A DNA stretch of 64,000 nucleotides from Paenibacillus chondroitinus NBRC 15376 (GTDB lineage Bacteria > Bacillota > Bacilli > Paenibacillales > NBRC-103111). The stretch is from contig NZ_BILW01000006.1 of the NCBI RefSeq assembly GCF_004000765.1, positions 62,001 through 126,000 of the forward strand, written 5' to 3'. The notes under the pieces were generated by a model, which saw only the letters and a program-made list of their open reading frames with translations, was not told the origin of the DNA and ran no database searches. Positions 18,323 through 28,371 of the stretch are shown here, in pieces. The position numbers and the translations under genes were made by a program. How positions within the stretch are numbered: the stretch's first letter is position 1; each line of letters begins with the position of its first letter.

Positions 18323-18371
18323 AAATAGAGCAGTTCCCCAGCTATCATTTGCTGTGTGAACTGCTCTATTT
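18323..18371 (-). terminator. Terminator of the catalase gene
   Basis: Perfect 14-bp stem AAATAGAGCAGTTC / GAACTGCTCTATTT just past the catalase stop codon. The reverse-strand stem ends in TTT. Confidence 0.8.
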
Positions 18372-18384
18372 CTGACGGATCGTA

Positions 18385-19842
18385 TTAAGTCAGTTGTGGA
18401 ACTCTCAAACCAAGCCCATTGGCGATGGCTTGCCCCCATTCGGGTTCTGCTTGAAAAAAGTGAGAGATTTGACGGAGTTTAATTTCATCTTTCTCCACCG
18501 GCTTCATAGCATTTACTATGTTATATACTAATCGTCCGCGTTCTTCTACACTAAGCAATCGATACAGGTCGCCGGCTTGAGTGTAATGATCATCTTGGTC
18601 ATATGGGACGCTATCGGCTGAACCGGTTATCTCAAACGGGGCTGTCTTGTACGTTTCAGATTCGGCAGCTCCGCCATAACTATTTGGTTCATAGTATATC
18701 GAATTTCCCTCATTACGATCGGAACGCATCTGTCCGTCACGCTGGTTGTTATTCACTTCAACGATAGGTTTATTGATAGGCAGTGTATTATGGTTCGTGC
18801 CGACCCGATAGCGATGAGCATCGGCATAGGCGAATAAACGGCCTTGAAGCATTTTATCCGGCGAAGCTTCAATACCGGGTACGAACGCCCCAGGGGAGAA
18901 GGTTGCTTGCTCAACTTCGGTAAAATAATTTTCAGGGTTTCGGTTGAGGACCATGCGTCCAACCTCGATAAGAGGGTAATCTTTCTGCGACCACACTTTC
19001 GTTACATCGAAAGGATCGAAACGATAGGTCTTGGCATCTTCCATCGGCATCATTTGTACATACAGCTTCCATGCGGGGAAGTCGCCTTTGTCAATGGCAT
19101 TAAATAAATCCTCGATATGATAATCTGGGTTTTCACCGGCCAGCTTGGCGGCCAGCTCGACATTCAGGTTCTTCACGCCTTGTTCCGTTTTAAAATGATA
19201 TTTGACCCAAATGCCTTGTCCGTCCACATTGACCCACTTAAACGTATGGCTTCCAAAGCCATGCATATGACGCAGAGTCGCAGGAATACCACGATCGGAC
19301 ATCAAGATAGTGACTTGATGCAAGGATTCGGGAGATAAGGACCAGAAATCCCAAACAGCATTGGGGTTTTTTAGATGAGTTTGAGGGTGGCGTTTCTGGG
19401 TATGAATGAAATCCGGAAATTTAATGGCATCCCGAATGAAGAAGACAGGCGTGTTATTGCCCACCAAATCATAGTTCCCTTCTTCCGTATAAAACTTTAC
19501 AGCAAAGCCACGCGGGTCACGTACGGTATCTGCCGATCCCAGCTCACCTGCTACCGTGGAGAAGCGTATAAATACGGGTGTACGTTTGCCAACCTCAGAC
19601 AAAAAGCTGGCCTTTGTATAGGCGGAAATATCGCCCGTTACTTCAAAATATCCGTGTGCGCCAGCACCTTTGGCATGCACAACACGTTCGGGGACGCGTT
19701 CCCGGTTGAAATGAGCAAGCTTTTCCAGAAGGTGGACGTCTTGAATAAGGGTTGGACCGCGTGAGCCGGCAGTCATGGAGTTCTGGTTATCTCCAACGGG
19801 AGCGCCCCAACTTGTAGTTAAATGGCCATTTTTGGTTTCCAT
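18385..19842 (-). CDS. katA: Vegetative-type heme catalase
   Basis: 485-residue monofunctional heme catalase, close to the 483 residues of Bacillus subtilis KatA. Catalytic His is in [12 protein letters not shown] and Asn in the [12 protein letters not shown] segment; the RFSTVAGE and [11 protein letters not shown] regions and the proximal-Tyr region near [10 protein letters not shown] are in place. GGAGG lies 8 bases before ATG 19842; the longer frame from 19884 is rejected. It decomposes hydrogen peroxide in the cytoplasm and is convergent with dps. No Fur/PerR box was convincingly seen upstream. Confidence 0.96.
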   Translation of the reverse strand: METKNGHLTTSWGAPVGDNQNSMTAGSRGPTLIQDVHLLEKLAHFNRERVPERVVHAKGAGAHGYFEVTGDISAYTKASFLSEVGKRTPVFIRFSTVAGELGSADTVRDPRGFAVKFYTEEGNYDLVGNNTPVFFIRDAIKFPDFIHTQKRHPQTHLKNPNAVWDFWSLSPESLHQVTILMSDRGIPATLRHMHGFGSHTFKWVNVDGQGIWVKYHFKTEQGVKNLNVELAAKLAGENPDYHIEDLFNAIDKGDFPAWKLYVQMMPMEDAKTYRFDPFDVTKVWSQKDYPLIEVGRMVLNRNPENYFTEVEQATFSPGAFVPGIEASPDKMLQGRLFAYADAHRYRVGTNHNTLPINKPIVEVNNNQRDGQMRSDRNEGNSIYYEPNSYGGAAESETYKTAPFEITGSADSVPYDQDDHYTQAGDLYRLLSVEERGRLVYNIVNAMKPVEKDEIKLRQISHFFQAEPEWGQAIANGLGLRVPQLT

Positions 19843-19961
19843 GTACAAACCTCCAAAGTAATATTGAGTACAACGATGAGCCATGGTGAACCGGAATTAC
19901 CGGATACGATACCGATTCAATTCTCAGAGTTCGCGTTGGTCTTGTTTTGGGACGATGCTGG

Positions 19962-21149
19962 TTAACTGCGAATTTCTTCTAAACGAATAAAAAAGGGGAC
20001 AATCAAGCTCAAACACAACAGTCCAGCTAATATTTCAAAAGAGAATAAATAGCCTCCGTGATTGATCAGATAAATTGAGAGAATCGGCCCAAGTGATGCA
20101 CCTATGAACACCATAAACATGTGGAACGAAACCGCGATCGCCCGGATCTCCCTCGCAATGTGACCAATTAGTGAGATCAGTGCGGGAAGAGCCACAGCAA
20201 TTCCAATAATAAACACGACACTCATCGAAACTAAAAAAATGAGGTTAGGCCAGAGGCCTAACAATCCCAAGCCGATTCCAGCAAAGATCAATCCACACCA
20301 TAAAACGTTTTTGATTCCAAATTTCGCAACCAATCTTCCATCAAATGGTGCTATTAGCATTCCGATAATACCAACCACACGTACCCATAGAATATCTTGA
20401 TGACTTAATCCGAAGAGCGAACTGTTTAGGTAACTTCCAAGTGTCGTAAAAAAACCGACAAGCGAAATAAAGAGCGTAGCAGAAATAATGTAGCAAAGTG
20501 GCAAACCCTTCTTTTTAAAAATATGACCTATTCGCAAAAAGGCAGAAAAGAAGCTGCCATCGGATTGCAGTGTTGCATCTTTTGCAATAAAGGTAATCAA
20601 GATAAACGATATTAAATACACCGCAAAAAGAATATAGAAAATATAAGACCAACTAAAGAATAAAACAATATAGCTGCTATATATTTGTCCAACGATAGTT
20701 GCCATTAAAAATGCCGTACTGATGAACCCAATAATGGTTATTCTTCTTTTTATCGGAAACATTTCCATGGCGTAGGCTAAGACTGACGGAGGGAACATGG
20801 ATGCAGCTAAACCCTGGATGGCTCGAAGGGCAACAAGCCAAGAAAAGCTGCTGACACTTCCGACTAGAGGAGTTATTACAGTTAGCAATAGTAACCCTGA
20901 CAACATCATTTTTTTTCGCCCAAAACGATCGGATAAAACTCCAAAGAACAGACCTCCACCTGCAAAAGCAAACGAAAAGGCACTGCCAGCCCAAGCAGCT
21001 TGAGAAGACGACACCTTGAATACGTCTGCAAAAACCGTTATTAACGGGATTGTTAAATACACACAAGATACTACAACTAATGAACACCAGAAAAGGACGG
21101 CGGTAATGAATGAGAAATTTGACGAGTTGGACAACGGTTCGTTAACCAA
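19962..21149 (-). CDS. MFS transporter
   Basis: 395-residue polytopic protein with about 12 membrane segments and the MFS motif A loop GVLSDRFGRKKMML between segments 2 and 3. Probably a drug or small-molecule efflux protein (DHA1-like); substrate unknown. The start is TTG 21149 behind GGGGGTAGGA. It is 37 bases downstream of the cytochrome c gene on the same strand, likely the last gene of a three-gene unit starting at 21969. Confidence 0.9.
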   Translation of the reverse strand: MVNEPLSNSSNFSFITAVLFWCSLVVVSCVYLTIPLITVFADVFKVSSSQAAWAGSAFSFAFAGGGLFFGVLSDRFGRKKMMLSGLLLLTVITPLVGSVSSFSWLVALRAIQGLAASMFPPSVLAYAMEMFPIKRRITIIGFISTAFLMATIVGQIYSSYIVLFFSWSYIFYILFAVYLISFILITFIAKDATLQSDGSFFSAFLRIGHIFKKKGLPLCYIISATLFISLVGFFTTLGSYLNSSLFGLSHQDILWVRVVGIIGMLIAPFDGRLVAKFGIKNVLWCGLIFAGIGLGLLGLWPNLIFLVSMSVVFIIGIAVALPALISLIGHIAREIRAIAVSFHMFMVFIGASLGPILSIYLINHGGYLFSFEILAGLLCLSLIVPFFIRLEEIRS

Positions 21150-21186
21150 GATCCTACCCCCTTGTTCTTCAGATTTTTTAATTGGA

Positions 21187-21516
21187 TTATTTATGTTCAG
21201 CTAACCAAACGGCTACTTTTTGAGCATCGTCCCCTTTGAGGATTCCAGCAGGCATACCACCGCCACCATTTATAATTTGGTTTTTTATTTGATCAGCACT
21301 CAGTTTTGAACCAATTTTTTGTAATTTCGGTCCAACTCCACCTTCCAAATTGTTGCCATGACATGCAATGCAGCTTTTTTTGTACAGCAGTTCACCGTCA
21401 TTTATTGAGGTGCTCAAAGCGCTCGAATTTGAAACAAGGGTTTCTTGTTTTGAGCAAGCAGATACCAAGAGCATAGATATAGTGGAAAACAAAATAGCCA
21501 GACATTTTACCTTCAT
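21187..21516 (-). CDS. Lipoprotein cytochrome c (c551/CccB type)
   Basis: 109-residue small electron carrier anchored outside the membrane. It has a lipoprotein signal with lipobox LVSAC (Cys21), one heme-binding motif CIACH (Cys49, Cys52, His53), and a distal Met in GGMPAG. GAGGTGAT precedes ATG 21516. It resembles cytochrome c551 of Bacillus (CccB). It lies directly downstream of a small heme-copper-oxidase-like membrane protein and may donate electrons to an oxidase. Confidence 0.94.
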   Translation of the reverse strand: MKVKCLAILFSTISMLLVSACSKQETLVSNSSALSTSINDGELLYKKSCIACHGNNLEGGVGPKLQKIGSKLSADQIKNQIINGGGGMPAGILKGDDAQKVAVWLAEHK

Positions 21517-21558
21517 TAATTATCACCTCTCCGCCTTATATAAGAACGTATCTGAGTA

Positions 21559-21969
21559 TTACTTGGAAACATCATGCGTATGGTTATTATGAATGTCCAT
21601 TGCTTTCACGTTAGTAAAAACGTTGACAGCAAATATCAAGATACCGATTCCAGCTACAGATTCTCCAATACGCTTTAACGTTGTAACCCAATCCGGAGCG
21701 TAGCCATGAGCCATTAAAGCGAGGGTAATAAGCATGATGGGCAGGCCGATGCCTTGCAACCAGAAGTGCCACCTCGCTAGAGGAGATTCTGCTGCTTTGG
21801 GAAATCGAAGATACGTAAATCCGCAAAGAGCCAATGTTGCCCACCCGAAAAGATTTGTATGAGCGTGTACGCTTGTTAGTGCAAAGTTAAGTGTTGCACC
21901 CATGTAAATACCGATGCAAATACCAAGCAAAATATAAACGACTGCCATTTTTAAAAAACGTACGCCCAT
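21559..21969 (-). CDS. Small heme-copper-oxidase subunit I-like membrane protein
   Basis: 136 residues with four membrane segments. The segment VHAHTNLFGWATLALCGFTYL resembles the His-containing helix of cytochrome c oxidase/NO reductase subunit I, but the protein is far too short for a full oxidase. Short proteins of this kind are often labelled cytochrome-c oxidase in Paenibacillus and Bacillus; role unproven. GGGGGA precedes ATG 21969. The last residues are His-rich (DIHNNHTHD). First gene of the unit with cytochrome c and MFS. Confidence 0.75.
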   Translation of the reverse strand: MGVRFLKMAVVYILLGICIGIYMGATLNFALTSVHAHTNLFGWATLALCGFTYLRFPKAAESPLARWHFWLQGIGLPIMLITLALMAHGYAPDWVTTLKRIGESVAGIGILIFAVNVFTNVKAMDIHNNHTHDVSK

Positions 21970-22104
21970 AGAATTTCCCCCTTGTTAATGTTATAAAGAA
22001 CAATTCATCCGGCCGGGAATTATCCTAAAACTTAAACTTCTTTCAATTGGAAGTTTATACAACATCTTATAAGCACAGATAGGCAACTATCAATATGAAT
22101 CTGA

Positions 22105-22217
22105 CTATATCTAATATAGAAATTGCTTATATTAGCTTTGTCCTTGAAGATATAGCTAATGACTATACATGATATAGAAATAATGGAATTGTTCGTTAAT
22201 AATAATTTCAATATGCT
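22105..22217 (+). promoter_or_regulatory. Promoter and two LysR-type operators ahead of dioxygenase 1
   Basis: Dyads CTATATCTAATATAG (22105-22119) and CTATACATGATATAG (22163-22177) precede a promoter TTGTTC (22189-22194), 17 bases, TATGCT (22212-22217). The proximal dyad ends 11 bases before the -35 box, a normal activator position. The divergent cytochrome unit starts at 21969, so the same operators could act on both sides. The layout is conserved at 31434-31545. Confidence 0.65.
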
Positions 22218-22259
22218 AAAACATAAACAGTTAAGGATCATGCGAGGAGTGTTTGCAAA

Positions 22260-23234
22260 ATGGAAAAACATACAGAAGGGATCCACCATATAACGGCTTT
22301 TGTAAAGAATGCGCAAAAAAATGTGGACTTTTATGCAGGGGTGCTAGGTCTGAGACTTGTAAAAAAAACGATCAACTTTGACGCTCCGGAAGTTTACCAT
22401 TTATATTTCGGTAATGAAGCAGGAAGTCCAGGCACCATAATTACATTCTTTCCGTATGAAGGTCATAAAGGGCGTATTGGTGGAGGGCAGGTAGGGGTAA
22501 CAATATATGTCGTTCCTTTAGGTGCACTCGATTTTTGGAAAGAGCGCCTTGAAAGCTTTCATGTTCCTTATTCTTTGGAGACGAGGTTTAATGAGTATTA
22601 CTTAACATTTACAGATCCGGATGGCTTACAGCTTGAGATTGTGGAGCGCGAGGAAGGGGATTTGAGTCAGTGGTCATTCGGTGGTGTTTCAATAGATAAA
22701 GCTATCAAAGGTTTCGGCGGCGCTGTCCTTTATAGTACCGCTCCTGAAAAAACGATGAAAGTACTAGAGCAGGTTTTAGGTCTTCAAAAGGTGGAACAAA
22801 CAGAAGACTTTATTCGCTATAAATCAAAGGGGAGAATTGGTAATATTATTGACGTAAACATTGCGGCAATGGGGTGGGGCATAAGTGGAGCCGGTACGGT
22901 TCATCATATTGCATGGCGAGCCAAGGATTATGAAGAACACGAAGCATGGAGAAGCCATATTGAGAATTGGGGCTTCCATCCTACACCGATCATTGATCGG
23001 CAGTATTTCCATGCCATTTATTTTAGGGAAGAAGGCGGGATCTTGTTTGAAATCGCGACAGACCCGCCAGGTTTTGCTAAGGATGAGCCTCAAGATCGCT
23101 TAGGCGAGGCATTAATGCTGCCAGAATGGTTCGAAAGCAATCGTGCTGAAATAGAAAAGAACTTGTCTCCTATTCAATTGCGCGAATTGGAGCCGTTCAA
23201 GCCATGGGTGTATCGCGGCATCGTTTCGAAGTAA
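22260..23234 (+). CDS. Ring-cleaving dioxygenase, MhqO/glyoxalase family (copy 1)
   Basis: 324-residue protein of two paired vicinal-oxygen-chelate modules (about 6-140 and 155-290). GIHHITAFVKNAQKNVDFYAG opens the first and GTVHHIAWRAKDYEEHEAW the second. The metal ligands are the His residues of HHIT and HHIA, with Glu in GGILFEIATDPPG. Homologues (Bacillus MhqO/MhqA) act in hydroquinone or quinone detoxification. GGAGTG lies about 9 bases before ATG 22260. A close paralogue with a conserved promoter lies at 31588. Confidence 0.93.
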   Translation: MEKHTEGIHHITAFVKNAQKNVDFYAGVLGLRLVKKTINFDAPEVYHLYFGNEAGSPGTIITFFPYEGHKGRIGGGQVGVTIYVVPLGALDFWKERLESFHVPYSLETRFNEYYLTFTDPDGLQLEIVEREEGDLSQWSFGGVSIDKAIKGFGGAVLYSTAPEKTMKVLEQVLGLQKVEQTEDFIRYKSKGRIGNIIDVNIAAMGWGISGAGTVHHIAWRAKDYEEHEAWRSHIENWGFHPTPIIDRQYFHAIYFREEGGILFEIATDPPGFAKDEPQDRLGEALMLPEWFESNRAEIEKNLSPIQLRELEPFKPWVYRGIVSK

Positions 23235-23310
23235 CAGCATTGTTCGAAGCAGCGTTTGCGCGAGCGATGTTTCAGAAGTAATCCGATTTTATAAAAAACA
23301 TAGTAAAAGA

Positions 23311-23348
23311 TGAGCCTGCTTCGTATCGAGAAGGGGCTCTTCATATTT
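23311..23348 (+). terminator. Terminator after dioxygenase 1
   Basis: Hairpin TGAGCCTGCTTC / GAAGGGGCTCTT with a 6-base loop followed by CATATTTTC. Confidence 0.7.
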
Positions 23349-23377
23349 TCGGACTACACACATAGTTTTCCCAACGC

Positions 23378-23464
23378 ACCAACCCTAAAATCTAGCAACC
23401 TTCACCTGAAATCTAGCGGATATATTACATGACAGGTTCCTTGATATAATGTTTACAAAGTCCA
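23378..23464 (+). promoter_or_regulatory. LysR-1 promoter region, 87-bp element shared with LysR-2
   Basis: Differs from 30086-30172 at only two positions by hand alignment. It holds two direct repeats AAATCTAGC (23388-23396 and 23409-23417, 21-base pitch) and an extended -10 promoter TGATATAAT (TATAAT at 23445-23450) with no good -35 box. Probably a regulator binding site plus promoter. Confidence 0.7.
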
Positions 23465-23486
23465 GTAAGCAAAATACGCAAGTGGG

Positions 23487-24383
23487 ATGATCGGGGTGGT
23501 CTATATAGAGCTTCGCCAGCTTGAATATTTTATTCAAATATGCAAATCGGGAAGTTTCACCAAAGCTAAAGAAGAATTAGGTGTGACTCAGCCTACACTA
23601 AGCCAGCAAATTCGGGTTTTGGAAGATGAGTATAATATTCCATTGTTCGATCGGGTAAGTAGGGGAGTTGAAGTAACGGAAGCGGGTAAAATTCTCTTGA
23701 ATAAGGGGAACGCTATTATGAATCTTCTTGAAGAGGCGAGAAATGAAATATATGGCCGAAACAATATATCTAGAGAAACAATTTCTATTGGATGTTGTCC
23801 TGCTGAGTTTGGATATCTAGCTCCTTATTTCATGAGATTTCGCGAAAAGTACCCGAATATTTCATTGGAAATTATCGCTGCAGAGGATGCTGAGAATAAA
23901 GTTTTGGAGCAAAGGGTGGACATTGGAATCACTGCAAATCCGATTTCTGATGCTTCGGTCATTTCGACTCATTTGTATAGACAAGAAATGGCGCTATTGA
24001 TTCACTCAGAACATCCTTTGGCCGATAAATCTTCAATTCCTTTTCGATCCTTGAAGCAAATGAATACGATCATGTTTCGAGAACAAAACAAATCATTAAT
24101 TGAAATGTATTGTTTCTCTTATGGGTTTACCTTGAAGTCGATAATAGAAACGTCCTCCATTTCAGTATTGATTCATGGGGTTCGTCATGGACTTGGAGCA
24201 GCTCTTATACCAACATCTTTGCTCGAAAGTCTAAGGGACGATTCTTTGCGTATTGTAAAATTAGAAGGCAATGTTCCATGTTGGGATATATCTCTTGTAT
24301 ATCTTAATTCCGTTACTATGAGGCCCACTGTACGCAAATTCATTCAAGAGATGAATCCATATGTCCAAGCGGTGCTGCAATAA
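23487..24383 (+). CDS. LysR-family regulator 1
   Basis: 298-residue transcription factor. N-terminal winged HTH (ELRQLEYFIQICKSGSFTKA, then TQPTLSQQIRVLEDEYNIPLF) and C-terminal co-inducer domain (about 95-290). Start uncertain. ATG 23487 is used, but the family usually begins M-ELRQLEYF, and here that position is ATA 23505 behind GGGGTGG, so a rare ATA start is conceivable. It is paralogous to the LysR at 30295, shares its promoter element, and likely regulates the neighbouring dioxygenase genes. Confidence 0.9.
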   Translation: MIGVVYIELRQLEYFIQICKSGSFTKAKEELGVTQPTLSQQIRVLEDEYNIPLFDRVSRGVEVTEAGKILLNKGNAIMNLLEEARNEIYGRNNISRETISIGCCPAEFGYLAPYFMRFREKYPNISLEIIAAEDAENKVLEQRVDIGITANPISDASVISTHLYRQEMALLIHSEHPLADKSSIPFRSLKQMNTIMFREQNKSLIEMYCFSYGFTLKSIIETSSISVLIHGVRHGLGAALIPTSLLESLRDDSLRIVKLEGNVPCWDISLVYLNSVTMRPTVRKFIQEMNPYVQAVLQ

Positions 24384-24388
24384 TGAAG

Positions 24389-24460
24389 AAGTAGGACAAG
24401 AATTAGTTAGGCGAGTAATCGAATTTTCCAGAAAGGAAGCTGCGATGATCTTTCGCGTAA
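24389..24460 (+). pseudogene. Fragment of the GNAT gene found intact at 32771
   Basis: GTAGGACAAGAATTAGTTAG and the following bases match the coding segment of the small acetyltransferase at about 32917-32975 (residues VGQELVRRVVEFARKE). The match decays after about 55 bases. It lies just after LysR-1, so the module here once carried the same downstream genes as copy 2. Confidence 0.75.
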
Positions 24461-24493
24461 TGAATCATAACTAGAACATCATAGCTAACGAGC

Positions 24494-24531
24494 GCGAGCA
24501 AGACGAAGGAATATTTCCTTGTCGTGCTCGC
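24494..24531 (+). terminator. Terminator-like hairpin
   Basis: Near-perfect stem GCGAGCAAGACGAAGGAA / TTCCTTGTCGTGCTCGC with almost no loop, followed by TTATTACGTT. No gene lies between here and 24724. The rest of 24461-24723 shows only a purine-rich ribosome site (AAGGAG) before the binding-protein start. Confidence 0.6.
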
Positions 24532-24723
24532 TTATTACGTTGGCGGTTTAGGAAACCCAAATAACCTTACCTAAAATGTAAGCTTTCTTTCTTTTTCTTT
24601 CAGTAACCTTTATACTAGCAGGAGGGTTTTGCGCAGCTGAGAGCTTGTTTGCGTATGACAAGATCACCACTTTCCTATATAGGATAATAAGTACACCACT
24701 GCACAGACGAAGGAGAATTATGA

Positions 24724-26427
24724 ATGGATAAAATGCGTAAATCAGCAATGCTGTTACTTGCTCTGATGATGTGTTGGACGTTAGCGGCTTGTTATGGAAA
24801 CACTGGCACATCGAGCAATGACACCGCTGAGAATCATACGAAATCGAACGCCAATCTTATGCAGGCAGGTGCTGCTTCTCAAACGAAGCTTTCTCCGGAT
24901 GAGCCTGCCTGGAAGCTGGACACGACACCGATTACGTTTGACTGGTACATAAATTTCGATTGGTTCACCAGCAAATGGGGAGGGAACGTCGTTTCCGATT
25001 ATATAACCAAGAAGACGGGCGTCAGCTTGAACTTTATCATGCCTGCTGGTGACGCCAGCGAGAAGCTCAACACGATGATGGCAGCAAGGACGCTCCCTGA
25101 CTTCATCACGTTAGGCTGGTACGAAGATGCCGTGTTGAAGATGATCAAGGGAGATATGGTGCTTCCATTGAATAAGCTAGCGGATCAGTATGATCCTTAT
25201 TTCATTAAAGTTGCAGACCCTGCAAAGCTTAGCTGGTATACACAGGCTGACGGCAATGTGTATGGCTATCCGAATGCATCTTCATCCCCTACGGATTATC
25301 AGAAATATGGTCAGTTTATTACGTCTAATCAGACCTTTGTTGTTCGGAAAGACATGTATGAAGCACTTGGGAAGCCGGATATGAGCACGCCGGAAGGGTT
25401 TCTCAGCGCGCTGAAGGCTGCGAAGGAGAAGTTTCCGAAAGTGGACGGCAAGCCGCTCATTCCGATCGGCCTGCATGAATTTACGGAGACCGGCAACTTT
25501 TCGCTGGATACGTATCTTCAGAACTTCCTAGCCATTCCACAGCAGAAAAACGGCAAACTTTACGACCGTCGAAGCGATCCAACCTATCTGAAATGGCTGA
25601 AGGTGTTCCGCCAAGCGAATGAGGACGGACTGATGCCGACAGATGTCTACATTGACGAAAAACGATTGGAAAAGGATGAAAAAATATCGCAAGGGCGCTA
25701 TTTTGCCATGCTGTATCAGTGGTCTGATTTTACAGAGATTAATCAAGCGTTGTATCAGAAGGACCCGAATAAGGTGTATATTGCGATTGATGGTCCTGCG
25801 AATGATGTGCATGATGCGCCAACACTTGCAGGAAATGGCGTCTCCGGTTGGACAGTGACGCTCATTTCGAAGAATGTCAAGGATAAGAAACGGGCAATTG
25901 CCTTTCTCAGCTATTTGCTCAGCGAAGAGGGAAACAAGGATCTGTACTTAGGAGAGAAGGGCATTACCTACGATACGATAGACGGCAAAGATCAGTTCCT
26001 GCCGGAGGTCATGCATCTGCTCAACACCGACCGCAAAGCATTCGATAGCAAATATGGCGGTTCTTATATGTACTGGATGTTAATGGATACGAACATGAAT
26101 CTAGCATGGATGACGGGAATGGATGCTGAGCCTGCCAAACAAATTGCCGATTGGACGAGGGGCAAGACGATCAGCATGACTGAGTTCGACAATCTGGATC
26201 CGGACCCGACGACGAAGGAAGGTATTGCGGAAGACCGAAACGTGCGGCTCTGGGCCGAGACACTGCCGAAGCTGCTGATGTCCAAGTCGGATGCTGAATT
26301 CGATCAGCTATTCACCGAATTCATGAAAAGTATTACCGAGGATCCAGAGTATGGAGCCCTTGTAGCTAGCCGCCAAGCAGCCTATGAACGAAATGTACAG
26401 AAGCTGAAGTCGGCGCTCAATCAATAA
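24724..26427 (+). CDS. Extracellular solute-binding lipoprotein, orphan
   Basis: 567-residue LplA-like sugar-binding lipoprotein with signal peptide and lipobox TLAAC (Cys23). AAGGAG lies about 8 bases before ATG 24724. It is paralogous in type, not closely, to the one at 1609. No permease genes are adjacent; instead a YesM-type sensor kinase follows after 42 bases and a YesN-type regulator after that. It could serve as the ligand-capture protein of the sensor or work with permeases elsewhere. Confidence 0.93.
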   Translation: MDKMRKSAMLLLALMMCWTLAACYGNTGTSSNDTAENHTKSNANLMQAGAASQTKLSPDEPAWKLDTTPITFDWYINFDWFTSKWGGNVVSDYITKKTGVSLNFIMPAGDASEKLNTMMAARTLPDFITLGWYEDAVLKMIKGDMVLPLNKLADQYDPYFIKVADPAKLSWYTQADGNVYGYPNASSSPTDYQKYGQFITSNQTFVVRKDMYEALGKPDMSTPEGFLSALKAAKEKFPKVDGKPLIPIGLHEFTETGNFSLDTYLQNFLAIPQQKNGKLYDRRSDPTYLKWLKVFRQANEDGLMPTDVYIDEKRLEKDEKISQGRYFAMLYQWSDFTEINQALYQKDPNKVYIAIDGPANDVHDAPTLAGNGVSGWTVTLISKNVKDKKRAIAFLSYLLSEEGNKDLYLGEKGITYDTIDGKDQFLPEVMHLLNTDRKAFDSKYGGSYMYWMLMDTNMNLAWMTGMDAEPAKQIADWTRGKTISMTEFDNLDPDPTTKEGIAEDRNVRLWAETLPKLLMSKSDAEFDQLFTEFMKSITEDPEYGALVASRQAAYERNVQKLKSALNQ

Positions 26428-26469
26428 TTATAATTTTATAGAGGAAGCAGCAGGATGTGAGACAGGAAA

Positions 26470-28371
26470 ATGGGATTCGCGGCAATCCGTTGGTTATTGG
26501 GGATACGTGTATTTACGTTTAAGCTTTCGCTTCAAGTCAAACTGATTCTGTCATTTGTGTTCGTTATCTTCATACCGGTTATTCTATTCTCCTGGTATAC
26601 CCTCAATGAAGAGTCCACCAAGGCAATGGAAGAATTGACGAAGAACAACGAGAATGTGCTGGCGTTCGAGAAAATAAACATTGAGAATAACATGGAGCTG
26701 ATGGGATGGACCGATCAGCTTGCGTTATCCAATCGGGAAATGAACAATTATCTGCAAATTGAACAAATTCAGGATACAGCGCGTGTTCTTCATATTAAGC
26801 TTGATGTTGTCAACAACTTTCAGTATTTTTTGTTCAACAATCCACGAATTGCGAATGTCCGGTTGTTCACGGGCAACCCTTATGTGAACGAGATTTGGCC
26901 AGTCATTCTACAGGAATCACGTATTAAGGACAAGCCTTGGCATGATGAGGTGATGAAGCAGCGCGGTTTGCCCTGGTGGGAGATACAGGAGAACGTCTCC
27001 CTCACCGGTATGCCATCCGAACCATCGCCGAATGAGCCCTTTATGACGTACTTGCAGGAATTTAAATATGCAGACAACGCAACACATAACGGGATTCTAG
27101 AGATATCGATGAAGCTGTCGGATTTCTTCTCTCGAACGTTCAGTAGTGTGCAGGACAAGAACTCCCAGCTGATTGTAGTAGCAAGGAGCGGACAGGTATT
27201 CAGCTTGAAGGCATCACCTGTGTTCGAACAGCACAGTGTGGAGCAATTGATGAACAGCGTGAAGCTGACGAGTAATACAGATATCGAGACGGTACAGTTC
27301 AAGATTAATGGGCAGTCCTACTTGGCATTTCAGAGCTACATTCCTTCGATCGACGTACATCTGGTTAATATGGTTAGTCTTTCGGACACGATGGAAGGCA
27401 TTAACCACTCGAGAGTTCTTTATATTGTACTCATTTCGCTATTAGTGGCATTTCTCGTACTGCTATCTTACTCGATGCAGGCGATAATTTTGCGCAGGCT
27501 TAAGGCGTTAAGGGAATCGATGCAACAGGTAAGCAGTGGTAACTTCAACATCGAGCTGCCCCCGATAACTGGTACCGATGAGGTAGGAGAGCTGGGCCTG
27601 CATTACCATAAGCTCATTCTGAAGATTAACGAGCTCATTCAAGAGCAGGCAGCTAGGCAGGCGGCAGGCAAAGAAGCAGAGCTTCGGGCGTTGAAGAACC
27701 AGATCGATTCCCACTTCCTCTACAATACGCTGGAGAACGTCAAGATGCTGGCGGAGATTGAAGGGCAGTACCTTATTTCGGACATAATGACCTCGCTAGG
27801 CGGTATGATGCGGTATTCGATGGAATGGAAGCAGGATCACGTAATGCTTAGCGATGAGATTAAGCAGGTTCAGCATTATGTATCCGTCATGAACATCCGT
27901 TATGACGGAAGACTTGATCTCCGATTGTCAATAGCACCGGAATGCCTTAAGCAGGAATCGCTCAAAATGTCACTTCAGCCCGCAGTCGAGAATGCAATTA
28001 AGCATGGGATGAGCCGGATGCATTCCAGTGACGGAAATCTTGTCATTACGATCTCTGCCGTCCTGCGTGATCAAGCTTGTGTCATAGAGATCACTGACAG
28101 CGGCTGCGGCATACCGGAAGAGAAGCTGGGCATATTGAACCGAATGCTACGAATGGAAGAGTCCGCTTACCAGAATGTCCGGCAATTATTCGTTCTCAAA
28201 AATAACCAGGACAGCAATGGAATCGGTCTGCGTAATGTGGACCAACGCTTAGTGATGAGCTATGGGACGGAATATGGGATTCAGATCGAGAGTCAGGAAG
28301 GAAGCTATACACGCATAATCATGACTTTGCCGTATCGGGCCATAGGAGGGGGATTAGACATCTATGATTAA
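26470..28371 (+). CDS. Sensor histidine kinase, YesM type
   Basis: 633-residue membrane kinase. Membrane segment about 20-45, extracytoplasmic Cache-type sensor about 46-310, second membrane segment about 317-340, HAMP about 340-400, His-kinase domain with phospho-acceptor His415 in QIDSHFLYNTLENV, and ATPase domain with N-box LQPAVENAIKHG and the G-box ITDSGCGIPEE. The start ATG 26470 has AGGAAA nearby. It overlaps the response-regulator gene by 8 bases (translational coupling), so the pair is one two-component system that likely senses a sugar. Confidence 0.95.
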   Translation: MGFAAIRWLLGIRVFTFKLSLQVKLILSFVFVIFIPVILFSWYTLNEESTKAMEELTKNNENVLAFEKINIENNMELMGWTDQLALSNREMNNYLQIEQIQDTARVLHIKLDVVNNFQYFLFNNPRIANVRLFTGNPYVNEIWPVILQESRIKDKPWHDEVMKQRGLPWWEIQENVSLTGMPSEPSPNEPFMTYLQEFKYADNATHNGILEISMKLSDFFSRTFSSVQDKNSQLIVVARSGQVFSLKASPVFEQHSVEQLMNSVKLTSNTDIETVQFKINGQSYLAFQSYIPSIDVHLVNMVSLSDTMEGINHSRVLYIVLISLLVAFLVLLSYSMQAIILRRLKALRESMQQVSSGNFNIELPPITGTDEVGELGLHYHKLILKINELIQEQAARQAAGKEAELRALKNQIDSHFLYNTLENVKMLAEIEGQYLISDIMTSLGGMMRYSMEWKQDHVMLSDEIKQVQHYVSVMNIRYDGRLDLRLSIAPECLKQESLKMSLQPAVENAIKHGMSRMHSSDGNLVITISAVLRDQACVIEITDSGCGIPEEKLGILNRMLRMEESAYQNVRQLFVLKNNQDSNGIGLRNVDQRLVMSYGTEYGIQIESQEGSYTRIIMTLPYRAIGGGLDIYD

